From NCBI GenBank assembly GCA_041612005.1, contig JBFILW010000027.1, positions 1-20,653 of the forward strand: a stretch of DNA of 20,653 nt, in the 5' to 3' direction. A model generated the notes under the pieces. The model did no database searches, was not told the DNA's origin, and saw only the letters and a program-made list of their open reading frames with translations. The stretch is from JBFILW01 sp041612005. Lineage in GTDB: Bacteria > Gemmatimonadota > Gemmatimonadetes > Palauibacterales > Palauibacteraceae. This document shows positions 14,941-20,653 of this stretch, piece after piece. Position 1 is the stretch's first letter. Every line of letters begins with the position of its first letter. A program made the position numbers and the translations under genes.

Positions 14941-15755
14941 ACGGAAGCCTGGTTCCGGAGGCGGAGGCGCGGATTTCCGTCCTGGACCGGGGATTCACCC
15001 TCGGCGACGGCCTGTTCGAGACGATGCGGGCCTACGGCGGGCGTGTGTTCCGCTTGAAGGGCCATTTGGATCGCCTGACCCGTTCGGCCAGCCGGATCGG
15101 ACTGCCGCTGCCGGAGGATCTCTTCCCGGCCGTGACGGAGACACTCAAGGCGAACCGACTGAGCGAGGCTGCCTTGCGACTCACGGTGTCCCGCGGACCG
15201 TCGCCACCGGGGCTCCTGCCCTGCGCCGAGCCCACGCCGACGTGTGTCATTACCGCTCGCCCTGCGCTCGAGCCGCCCGTGACCCTTCGGGCGGCCACGG
15301 CATCAGGCCGGCTCAACGAGCATGCCCCGGCGGCGGGGCTCAAGCGCCTCGGGTACCTCGATTCGATCGTGGCGGCGATGGAGGCCCGGGCAGCGGGACA
15401 CGATGACGCGCTCCTCCTCGATACCGCAGGCCACGTGGCAGAGGGAACAGCCAGCAACATCTTCGTGCTCGCGGGAGGCGTCCTGCGCACGCCGCCCACG
15501 AGCTGCGGAATCCTCGCGGGCATTACGCGTGCCGCCGTGTTGGAGATCGCCAGCGCTCTTGACGTGCCTGCAACCGAGGAATCGATTGACCCCCACACCC
15601 TGAGCACGGCCGAGGAGGCGTTCCTGACGAGCACGCTCCGCGAGGTGGTACCTCTCACCGTCGTCGATGGTCGGTCCATCGGGCGAGGGGTGCCCGGACC
15701 GCTGACGCGCAAGATCCGGCAATCGTATGCGGATCTCGCACGGCTCGGAGACTAG
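14922..15755 (+). CDS. pabC: Aminodeoxychorismate lyase (class IV PLP enzyme)
   Basis: The 277-residue class IV aminotransferase-fold protein has the N-terminal VWLNGSLVPEAEA and DRGFTLGDGLFETMR segments, the PLP lysine Lys141 in LKRLGYLDSI, and the phosphate-site EGTASNIFVL. PabC lyases and branched-chain or D-amino acid aminotransferases share this fold; the position right after pabBA supports lyase activity (aminodeoxychorismate to p-aminobenzoate plus pyruvate). The GTG start at 14922 lies inside pabA in another frame. This overlap is longer than the ATGA overlaps upstream but leaves the family N-terminus correct. Confidence 0.9.
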   Translation: MRHVWLNGSLVPEAEARISVLDRGFTLGDGLFETMRAYGGRVFRLKGHLDRLTRSASRIGLPLPEDLFPAVTETLKANRLSEAALRLTVSRGPSPPGLLPCAEPTPTCVITARPALEPPVTLRAATASGRLNEHAPAAGLKRLGYLDSIVAAMEARAAGHDDALLLDTAGHVAEGTASNIFVLAGGVLRTPPTSCGILAGITRAAVLEIASALDVPATEESIDPHTLSTAEEAFLTSTLREVVPLTVVDGRSIGRGVPGPLTRKIRQSYADLARLGD

Positions 15756-15789
15756 GTCGTAACAGAGATCTCGACCTTGGTGCCTTCGT

Positions 15790-15794
15790 GGAGG
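15790..15794 (+). promoter_or_regulatory. Ribosome binding site for the DUF447 gene
   Basis: GGAGG is placed 8 bases before the ATG at 15803 and decides that start against the in-frame GTG at 15788. Confidence 0.6.
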
Positions 15795-15802
15795 TAGCCG
15801 CC

Positions 15803-16354
15803 ATGATCATCGAGCAGATCCTCACGACCATGGATGTCGAAGGCAACGTGAACTTCGCGCCAATGGGAGTCGAGTGGCGCGACGAGGAGATCATCATCAA
15901 GCCCTACAAGGAGACGACGACCTATCCCAACCTGAAGTCGACGGGCGTGGCCGTCGTCAATATCACCGACAATGTGCTCCACATTGCCCGAGGAGCGATC
16001 TCGAAGCCCCAGTTCCCGTGGCATCCGGCGCAGGTTGTGGAGGGCGCCGTCCTGGAGGACGGGTGCTCATGGCGGGAGGTCGAAGTCCGTGACGTAGACG
16101 ATAGTCAGGATCGGACGCGGTTCACTACACGTGTGGTGCATCGCGGTTTCACGCGAGAGTTCCTCGGTTTCAACCGGGCGAGCCACGCGGTGCTGGAGGC
16201 TGCGATCCTCGCGACCCGCATCCGCTTCCTGGCCCGCGATCATATCATCTCGGAGTTCGAGCGCCTCCAGATCATCGTCGACAAGACCGCCGGGCCCCGC
16301 GAGCACGAGGCCATGCAGCTGCTCACGGACTATCTCCGGAGCGCGGCCTCGTGA
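15803..16354 (+). CDS. DUF447 family protein of the H4MPT locus
   Basis: The 183-residue protein matches the DUF447 family. These proteins have an FMN-binding split-barrel-like N-terminal domain and occur in archaea and in bacterial H4MPT clusters. Visible features are the N-terminal barrel strands (TTMDVEGNVNFAPMGVEW), KSTGVAVVNITDNVLHIARG, and a helical C-terminal part (NRASHAVLEAAILATR, FERLQIIVDKT). No signal peptide is seen, so it should be cytoplasmic. It is coupled to mptG by a GTGA overlap, so it probably serves the same pathway; a flavin-dependent reduction is possible. No reaction is established as far as I know. Confidence 0.87.
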   Translation: MIIEQILTTMDVEGNVNFAPMGVEWRDEEIIIKPYKETTTYPNLKSTGVAVVNITDNVLHIARGAISKPQFPWHPAQVVEGAVLEDGCSWREVEVRDVDDSQDRTRFTTRVVHRGFTREFLGFNRASHAVLEAAILATRIRFLARDHIISEFERLQIIVDKTAGPREHEAMQLLTDYLRSAAS

Positions 16355-17361
16355 CGACCGTCTGGGTGGAGGCGCCCGCTCGACTGCATCTCGGCCTGAT
16401 CGATCTGCGGGGTGATCTCGGGCGACGATTCGGCGGTCTCGGCGCCGCCCTCGTCCGACCGAGGGTCCGGGTAGGGGTGAGACTGGGTCCGGAAGGCCGG
16501 AGCGAGGGGCCGGATGTTCAGCGCGGGCTCGAGTTCGCCCGACGTTTCCTTCGGCATCATGGGATCGAGGAAAAGGTGATTGTCCGGGTCGAGGAGGTCA
16601 TTCCGGCCCACGTCGGCCTCGGCTCCGGGACCCAGCTCGCCTTGGCCGTCGCTCGCGGCCTGGCCGAGTTGTGCGAAATCGAAGCGGACGCTCCCGCTCT
16701 GGCGGCTGCCGTCGGTCGGACAGCCCGCTCCTCCGTGGGCACGTGGCTCTTTCAACACGGAGGATTCGTGGTCGAGGGTGGCCGGCGGCCGAACGGCCCT
16801 CCGGCCGCACCGCTCGTCTTCCAGCGCCCGCTTCCCACGGACTGGCGGTGCGTGATCGCCATCCCGCCGGTGAACCGCGGACTGAGCGGAGAGCCCGAGG
16901 AGTCCGCCTTCCGCGTTCTCGCCCGGCCGTCGGCGGAGACCGTGGGTGCCATCGCGCGCCTCGTGCTCACCGTGGCCTTGCCCGCGCTCATCGAGGTCGA
17001 TCCCGTGGGCTTCGGCGCCGCGATCACCGGCGTCCAGCGCCATGTGGGCGACTGTTTTCGGGAGGTTCAGGGCGGTCGGTTCGCGCACGCCCAAGTCGCG
17101 CGCCTGGTCGAGGACTTCGAGCGCCTGCGGGCCCACGGAGCCGGCCAGAGTTCCTGGGGTCCCGCGGCCTTCGCACTGGCGGCAGATGAGGAACAGGCCA
17201 CAGAACTCCTCGCGTCCGCTCGCGACCGCTTGGGCCCCGACGGCGTGGCCTTCATTACCGCCTTCGACAACCGCGGGGCGCGATGGGAGGCGCGAGCGGA
17301 TGGGGTCGAGCGCAGCGACGTCTCCGACCGCCGTGTGCCCCGAGGCGGAGGACGCCGATGA
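16351..17361 (+). CDS. mptG: Beta-ribofuranosylaminobenzene 5'-phosphate synthase
   Basis: The 336-residue GHMP-kinase-superfamily enzyme condenses p-aminobenzoate with PRPP, with loss of CO2 and diphosphate, to form the C-riboside that commits material to H4MPT. It has the APARLHLGLIDL opening, the IPAHVGLGSGTQLALAVA GHMP motif near residues 85-102, and GTWLFQHGGFVVEGG and GAGQSSWGPAAF blocks typical of the family. Bacterial homologues include ORF4 of Methylobacterium extorquens. The GTG start overlaps the DUF447 stop (GTGA). The final ~20 residues (rich in Arg, Gly and Asp) look like a non-conserved tail. The gene converges with the pentapeptide gene 34 bases further on. Confidence 0.94.
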   Translation: MTTVWVEAPARLHLGLIDLRGDLGRRFGGLGAALVRPRVRVGVRLGPEGRSEGPDVQRGLEFARRFLRHHGIEEKVIVRVEEVIPAHVGLGSGTQLALAVARGLAELCEIEADAPALAAAVGRTARSSVGTWLFQHGGFVVEGGRRPNGPPAAPLVFQRPLPTDWRCVIAIPPVNRGLSGEPEESAFRVLARPSAETVGAIARLVLTVALPALIEVDPVGFGAAITGVQRHVGDCFREVQGGRFAHAQVARLVEDFERLRAHGAGQSSWGPAAFALAADEEQATELLASARDRLGPDGVAFITAFDNRGARWEARADGVERSDVSDRRVPRGGGRR

Positions 17362-17374
17362 GCGCTACGCGATG

Positions 17375-17413
17375 AAAAAAAAGAAGGACCGCGGTTTAGC
17401 GATTGAGAATCGC
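17375..17413 (-). terminator. Possible intrinsic terminator of the pentapeptide repeat gene
   Basis: On the minus strand a short perfect stem (GCGATT-CTC-AATCGC, 17413-17399) spans the last codons. It is followed, 13 bases after the stem, by TTC and a run of eight T (17382-17375), the longest homopolymer I noticed here. The distance between stem and T-run is longer than usual, so this is tentative. Confidence 0.3.
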
Positions 17414-18637
17414 CTGGTCCAGATTCTTCGCCGTCTCCAACCCGTGGACCGCGTCGAGCCCGCGTACCGATCGTAGAATCGCCCCTCGGAGATCCGCGTA
17501 GGACAGGTCGGCTCGCGTGAGGTCGGCTCCGGTGAGATTCGCACGCGTGAGGTCGACCTTTGCGAGGTTCGCCCCCACCAAGTCGGCCCCCGTGAGGTCC
17601 GCCCCCGTGAGGTCGGTTCGCATGAGGCCCATCGGCTGATTTCCCGGGTCCGCTCCGAGATTGGCTCCCTCGAGCGTCGCACGGGTGAGCTTTGCATCGA
17701 TCAGGACGCCGATGATCCGCGCATCGGTGAGTACGGCCTCGGTGAGATCGGCCCGCTCGAGGATGGTGGCGTAGAGGCTGGCGCCGGCGAGGTCTGCGCC
17801 GGCGAGGTTTGCGTCGCGCAGCACGCTCACATCGAACGTTGTGCGCCGGAGGTTCGCTGCCGCCAACGACGCGCCCGTGAGGTTTGCCCCGAACAGGTCG
17901 GCCCCCGAGAGGTCCGCGCCCGTGAGGTCGGCTCTCGAGAGATCGGCCTCCCGCAAGCTCAACCCGCTCAAGTCCAGGCCCGCCAGGTTCAGACCCGAGA
18001 AGTCGACGGCACCCTCGCCACCGGCCGCGGCCAGCCGCTCCAGGACCTGGTCTCGCGTCAGGTGGCTTGACCCTCGAGCGATCTCGCCTGCCGGCATCCG
18101 ATTGATCCATCGTGCAAGCGCTGCCATGCCCTTCGGCAGCAGCTCCGAGATGTCTCCCTTCAGCTCGATGGGCACCTCGCCCGCCACCTGGCCCGACTCG
18201 ACGTCGATCGCCCGAATGGTGACGAACCAAATGATCGTGCTGATCTTGGTGACCGTGCCGGCTATGACCCGCTGGGCACCGAGTGCACGCCCGATCGCGC
18301 GAGCACAGTCGGGCTGGCTGCAATCCGGGAACGCCGACCCCTCGTCGCTGAGAGCCGCCGCGATCGCTCTCTCGTCCACGAGCGTGTATGCTCCGCCGGC
18401 ACCGAGCCGGAAGGCGTTCCGGAGCGCGTCGGTCGCGGCTTTGCCGATCCCGATCAGCGCTTCACGTGAAGCGGCGTCGTCGGCAGCGCTGGCGTCCTCG
18501 GTCTCGAGATCGAGGACGGCCACCAGCATCGGCTCAGTCGACTGGGAACGGCCCGGAGCGGCACCGAGCGTGATAGCCAGGACAGACACACCCAGCCATG
18601 CGTAACACGCACGCCTGACATCTGCACGCAACCTCAC
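17396..18637 (-). CDS. Secreted DUF2380-pentapeptide repeat protein next to xox genes
   Basis: The 413-residue protein begins with a basic stretch and a hydrophobic segment (AWLGVSVLAITLGAAPG), a likely Sec signal peptide, so it should be periplasmic. Residues ~37-180 resemble the DUF2380/DUF3280 family (MLVAVLDLE, CSQPDCARAIGRALGAQRVIAGTVTKIS, AIDVESGQVAGE). Such proteins are often found beside xoxF. Residues ~212-395 are pentapeptide repeats of A(D/N)LXX type, predicting a right-handed quadrilateral beta-helix, with a break at about GADPGNQPMGLMR. The GTG start lies 3 bases after the xoxJ-cytochrome stop, so the two are probably co-transcribed. The function is unknown; the DUF2380 part may relate to XoxF electron transfer or assembly. 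Confidence 0.88.
   Translation of the reverse strand: MRLRADVRRACYAWLGVSVLAITLGAAPGRSQSTEPMLVAVLDLETEDASAADDAASREALIGIGKAATDALRNAFRLGAGGAYTLVDERAIAAALSDEGSAFPDCSQPDCARAIGRALGAQRVIAGTVTKISTIIWFVTIRAIDVESGQVAGEVPIELKGDISELLPKGMAALARWINRMPAGEIARGSSHLTRDQVLERLAAAGGEGAVDFSGLNLAGLDLSGLSLREADLSRADLTGADLSGADLFGANLTGASLAAANLRRTTFDVSVLRDANLAGADLAGASLYATILERADLTEAVLTDARIIGVLIDAKLTRATLEGANLGADPGNQPMGLMRTDLTGADLTGADLVGANLAKVDLTRANLTGADLTRADLSYADLRGAILRSVRGLDAVHGLETAKNLDQAILNR
17477..18006 (-). repeat. Pentapeptide-repeat coding tract
   Basis: The DNA repeats a 15-base unit (on the plus strand variants of GAGGTCGGCCCCCGT) through the C-terminal half of the DUF2380 protein. The unit codes for GADLT/RADLS-type pentapeptides. 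It is less regular around 17620-17760. Confidence 0.85.
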
Positions 18638-18640
18638 GGC

Positions 18641-19858
18641 TTACCCCCCTGTGTTCGGCCTGCCGGGCGCCAGACGCCCTTCGGCCCGCTCGAGCACGTA
18701 GCGATAGACCTGGGCCAACTGCTCTTCGGTGAGAAGCGTGCTCCAGGCGGGCATTCCCTTCTCGGGTCGTCCGTTGAGCCCCGTCTCGAGGAACAGCTCC
18801 TTGGTCAAGCTCCCCGTGACCGACTGCCTCAGGTCCGGTCCCAAGGTGGCTCCGATCGCGTCGACCCCATGACAGCGAAAACAGTACACATGCCACCATT
18901 TCCAACCGGCGTAGACATCCGCCGACACGACACTCGGGGTATCCACCGCGGCGACGTTCGCTTGCAGGATGTCGCCGCGTGCGTCGGTGCCTCCGCTGGG
19001 GGAACGATTGGTTTGTTCCAATCGCGACCGAGCAACGCCAGCGAGCGGCACACCAAAGTCCTCGAGGATGCGATCGATCTCGCTTCGCTTTCGTGCGACC
19101 ACTTCCTCGAGCCTGGCCTTCAGCGCGTCGTCGCCGCGCCGGACCCCCATCGAGATGTCATAGGCCATCGGGAATCCCGTTACTGAATCCCGCTCCGGAA
19201 GCGGTACGATGGTCATTCGAACCTGCTGCTGCTTGGCCCAGTACCCTCCCAGGGGGCCCCAAACGATGGCGACGTCGATTTCGCCCGATGCCAGGGCCTC
19301 GATGATCGCGCTCGGCCGATCCGTCTCGCTGTAGAACGAGTGATAGCCCTGCACATTCCCGGTTATGCCGCGCGCGCCGAGCGCGTGGGCGGGAGGGGGA
19401 TTGGTATAGTCGTCGCCTAGCAGGTTCACGCCGATTCGAAGCTGGCTGAGGATGGGATCATCGAGCGACGTGACCTCGATGTCGCGGTCCGCCCGGTAGA
19501 CAAAGACGTAGCTGGAACGGTAGTACGGCTCGGTGCTGAGGACCGGATCGTACCCCTTGGGGATCCCGATGATGACATCGCAGGCTCCGGCCCGGAGTGT
19601 GTTCCGCACGAACCCCCGCATCTGCCGCCACCAGGCATAGGTCGCCGATCCACCCCACTCTTGGGCAATGAGGTCGGCGATCCTGTTCTCGAACCCCTCA
19701 CCCTGCCGGTTGGAGAAGGGCAGATTGTCCGGATCGGCACACACCCGAAGCGTCTCCGCCTGAGGGCGGAGGGCGGCCCCCAGAACAGTTGTCGCTGCCA
19801 ATAGCACGAGCCCCGCCTGTGCCAGCATGCCGAAACGATTTCGGGTCGTGATCGTCAT
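18641..19858 (-). CDS. XoxJ substrate-binding-like protein fused to a C-terminal cytochrome c domain (XoxGJ-type)
   Basis: The 405-residue protein starts with a signal peptide (MTITTRNRFGMLAQAGLVLLAATTVLG), giving periplasmic export. Residues ~36-290 are the quinoprotein-dehydrogenase-associated solute-binding-like domain XoxJ/MxaJ: LRVCADPDNLPFSN, GACDVIIGIPKGYD, SGEIDVAIVWGPLGG. Residues ~310-405 form a cytochrome c domain with heme site CFRCH (Cys326-His330) and a likely Met ligand in KGMPAWS. Fused cytochrome cGJ proteins are known as XoxF electron acceptors in verrucomicrobial methanotrophs. The ATG at 19858 is chosen because it directly precedes the signal peptide and has GGAG upstream; upstream codons extend 38 residues without family features. 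xoxF lies 236 bases upstream in the same direction. Confidence 0.92.
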   Translation of the reverse strand: MTITTRNRFGMLAQAGLVLLAATTVLGAALRPQAETLRVCADPDNLPFSNRQGEGFENRIADLIAQEWGGSATYAWWRQMRGFVRNTLRAGACDVIIGIPKGYDPVLSTEPYYRSSYVFVYRADRDIEVTSLDDPILSQLRIGVNLLGDDYTNPPPAHALGARGITGNVQGYHSFYSETDRPSAIIEALASGEIDVAIVWGPLGGYWAKQQQVRMTIVPLPERDSVTGFPMAYDISMGVRRGDDALKARLEEVVARKRSEIDRILEDFGVPLAGVARSRLEQTNRSPSGGTDARGDILQANVAAVDTPSVVSADVYAGWKWWHVYCFRCHGVDAIGATLGPDLRQSVTGSLTKELFLETGLNGRPEKGMPAWSTLLTEEQLAQVYRYVLERAEGRLAPGRPNTGG

Positions 19859-19984
19859 CTCTTCACATCTCCAGATACAGGTTCGAGCCGGTCGGAGGCC
19901 CGTTGAGCACCGGGCGCAGACGCCATTTACAAAGGCAATCAAACATACCAAGCCGGCACCGCGTCGCCTCACGGCTCATAGCGT

Positions 19985-20017
19985 GAAAACTCGACATCCC
20001 GCCGAAGCGGGATGTCG
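19985..20017 (-). terminator. Hairpin with short T tract downstream of xoxF
   Basis: A perfect 11-base-pair stem (CGACATCCCGC / GCGGGATGTCG, 19992-20017) closes a CGAA loop. On the minus strand it is followed by AGTTTTC. This looks like a moderate intrinsic terminator or attenuator after xoxF, since only four T follow. Confidence 0.55.
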
Positions 20018-20038
20018 TGAGGTGTCCGCGTCAACCGT

Positions 20039-20087
20039 GGGCACCGCCGGAAGGAGACGCTACGCTCCTCCCGGCGGCAAGGTGCCC
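20039..20087. other. Long imperfect hairpin just after the xoxF stop
   Basis: GGGCACC (20039-20045) pairs with GGTGCCC (20081-20087). Inside it GCCGG-A-AGGAG (20046-20056) pairs with CTCCT-C-CCGGC (20065-20075), with one A/C mismatch and a five-base bulge. It starts 8 bases after the xoxF stop and has no T tract, so an mRNA-stabilising or processing structure is as likely as termination. Confidence 0.5.
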
Positions 20088-20094
20088 GATCTAT

Positions 20095-20653
20095 CTAGGG
20101 CAGCGAGAATACGGTGAGCACGCCACCCTGGTTTGTGTGCTGTGCCAGGTCGCCGTAGGCGCCGAGAGCACCCAAGCCGGCAGTCGGGTCTTCGGGTCCG
20201 ATGCCGGCGGCCACACCGATGCCTGCCCAACCACCAACGCCGGACAGCACGGCAACGTACTGCGTCCCGTCCGGGCCGGTGTACGTCATCGGGTTGCCGA
20301 TGATGCCGGAGGGAGTCTTGAACCTCCAGAGCTCCCGGCCCGACCTAGCGTCGACAGCCTTCAGCCACCCTTCCAGCGTACCGTAGAACACGATGTCACC
20401 CGCGGTGGCGAGGGCACCGCCATACGCCGAGAAGTTCTCCTTGATCTCCCAAGCGATCTTCCCCTCACTGGCGTCCCAGGCGATGAACCGGCCGCGGTGG
20501 CCGCCCGGTCCTGGGAACATGCGCACGATCGCCCCAACATACGGCTGACCGGCTGCGTACTTCACCTCCACGCCCTCGTAGTCCATACAGACGTGGTTGG
20601 CCGGCACATAGAAGAGACGAGTCTTGGGAGAGAACGCCGCCGGCTGCTGATCC
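20095..20653 (-). CDS. xoxF: Lanthanide-dependent methanol dehydrogenase XoxF, C-terminal part
   Basis: The last ~185 residues of a PQQ-dependent alcohol dehydrogenase are encoded, running off the window edge; the full protein would be ~600 residues. The segments KTRLFYVPANHVCMDYEGVE, AAGQPYVGAIVRMFPGPGGH and the C-terminal HTNQGGVLTVFSLP are XoxF/MxaF beta-propeller features, with the NHVCMDYE form typical of XoxF. It oxidises methanol (and possibly formaldehyde) in the periplasm, passing electrons to a cytochrome c. The Asp pair that binds the lanthanide lies in the missing part, so XoxF rather than MxaF is based on similarity plus the neighbouring XoxJ fusion. An in-frame GTG at 20607 is internal. 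Confidence 0.92.
   Translation of the reverse strand, partial: DQQPAAFSPKTRLFYVPANHVCMDYEGVEVKYAAGQPYVGAIVRMFPGPGGHRGRFIAWDASEGKIAWEIKENFSAYGGALATAGDIVFYGTLEGWLKAVDARSGRELWRFKTPSGIIGNPMTYTGPDGTQYVAVLSGVGGWAGIGVAAGIGPEDPTAGLGALGAYGDLAQHTNQGGVLTVFSLP

Larger units (their letters stand above)
19859..20094 (-). other. Intergenic region between xoxF and the xoxJ-cytochrome gene
   Basis: The 236 bases are non-coding, with two inverted repeats near xoxF and no convincing sigma70-type promoter hexamers on the minus strand. A GGAG about 10 bases before the downstream start is the probable ribosome site. Confidence 0.6.

Noticed and set aside
17067..18323. 418-codon minus-strand frame overlapping the pentapeptide gene
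   Set aside because: It is a frame-shifted shadow of the 15-base repeats; its SRPH/GG-rich composition reflects the repeat, and the other frame has the signal peptide and DUF2380 domain.
19859..19972. 38-residue N-terminal extension of the xoxJ-cytochrome frame
   Set aside because: It is Cys/Arg-rich without family similarity, and the ATG at 19858 directly precedes a normal signal peptide.

Overview
The window is a GC-rich, tightly packed bacterial C1-metabolism locus. It holds most of the genes for the tetrahydromethanopterin (H4MPT)/methylofuran-dependent formaldehyde oxidation route and for making its two cofactors. It ends in a lanthanide-type methanol dehydrogenase (xoxF) gene group. 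The organism is therefore a methylotroph or facultative methylotroph. The H4MPT genes with a XoxJ-cytochrome c fusion and a DUF2380-type protein beside xoxF would fit Methylomirabilota/Rokubacteria-like bacteria. That assignment is inference from gene content, and other XoxF/H4MPT phyla remain possible. No RNA genes, mobile elements, CRISPR arrays or phage genes were seen.

Layout. (1) 2-6223, plus strand: fhcA (5' end cut by the window), fhcD, fhcC, mch, a RimK-like ATP-grasp ligase, a CitG-like ribosyl-transfer family protein and a PTPS-family pterin enzyme. Almost every junction is an ATGA/GTGA stop-start overlap, so this looks like one translationally coupled operon. (2) 6255-10315: a methylofuran block of a HisA-like TIM barrel (minus), mfnD-like ATP-grasp and mfnF and mfnE (plus), and mfnB (minus). 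It has two very tight divergent junctions and an overlapping convergent mfnE/mfnB pair. (3) 10346-17361, plus strand: an SDR protein lacking the catalytic Tyr, a pterin carbinolamine dehydratase, a dihydropteroate synthase-like protein (DUF6513 type), pabB-pabA-pabC, a DUF447 protein and beta-RFAP synthase (mptG). This is the pterin/arylamine side of H4MPT synthesis with its own p-aminobenzoate supply. (4) 17396-20653, minus strand: xoxF (C-terminal part only), a xoxJ-cytochrome c fusion, and a secreted DUF2380-pentapeptide repeat protein.

How it works together. XoxF oxidises methanol in the periplasm and probably passes electrons to the cytochrome domain of the XoxJ fusion. In the cytoplasm, formaldehyde carried on H4MPT is processed by Mch, and the Fhc complex moves the formyl group to methylofuran and hydrolyses it to formate. 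PabABC and MptG make the ribosyl-arylamine, PTPS and PCD probably work on the pterin, and the DHPS-like protein joins the two halves. MfnB, MfnE, MfnF and MfnD build methylofuran. The CitG-like, COG1411 HisA-like, SDR and DUF447 proteins have no assigned step and are the best candidates for undescribed steps. Genes not seen in the window include fhcB, fae, mtdB, an HPPK-type kinase, mfnC and a recognisable dihydromethanopterin reductase.
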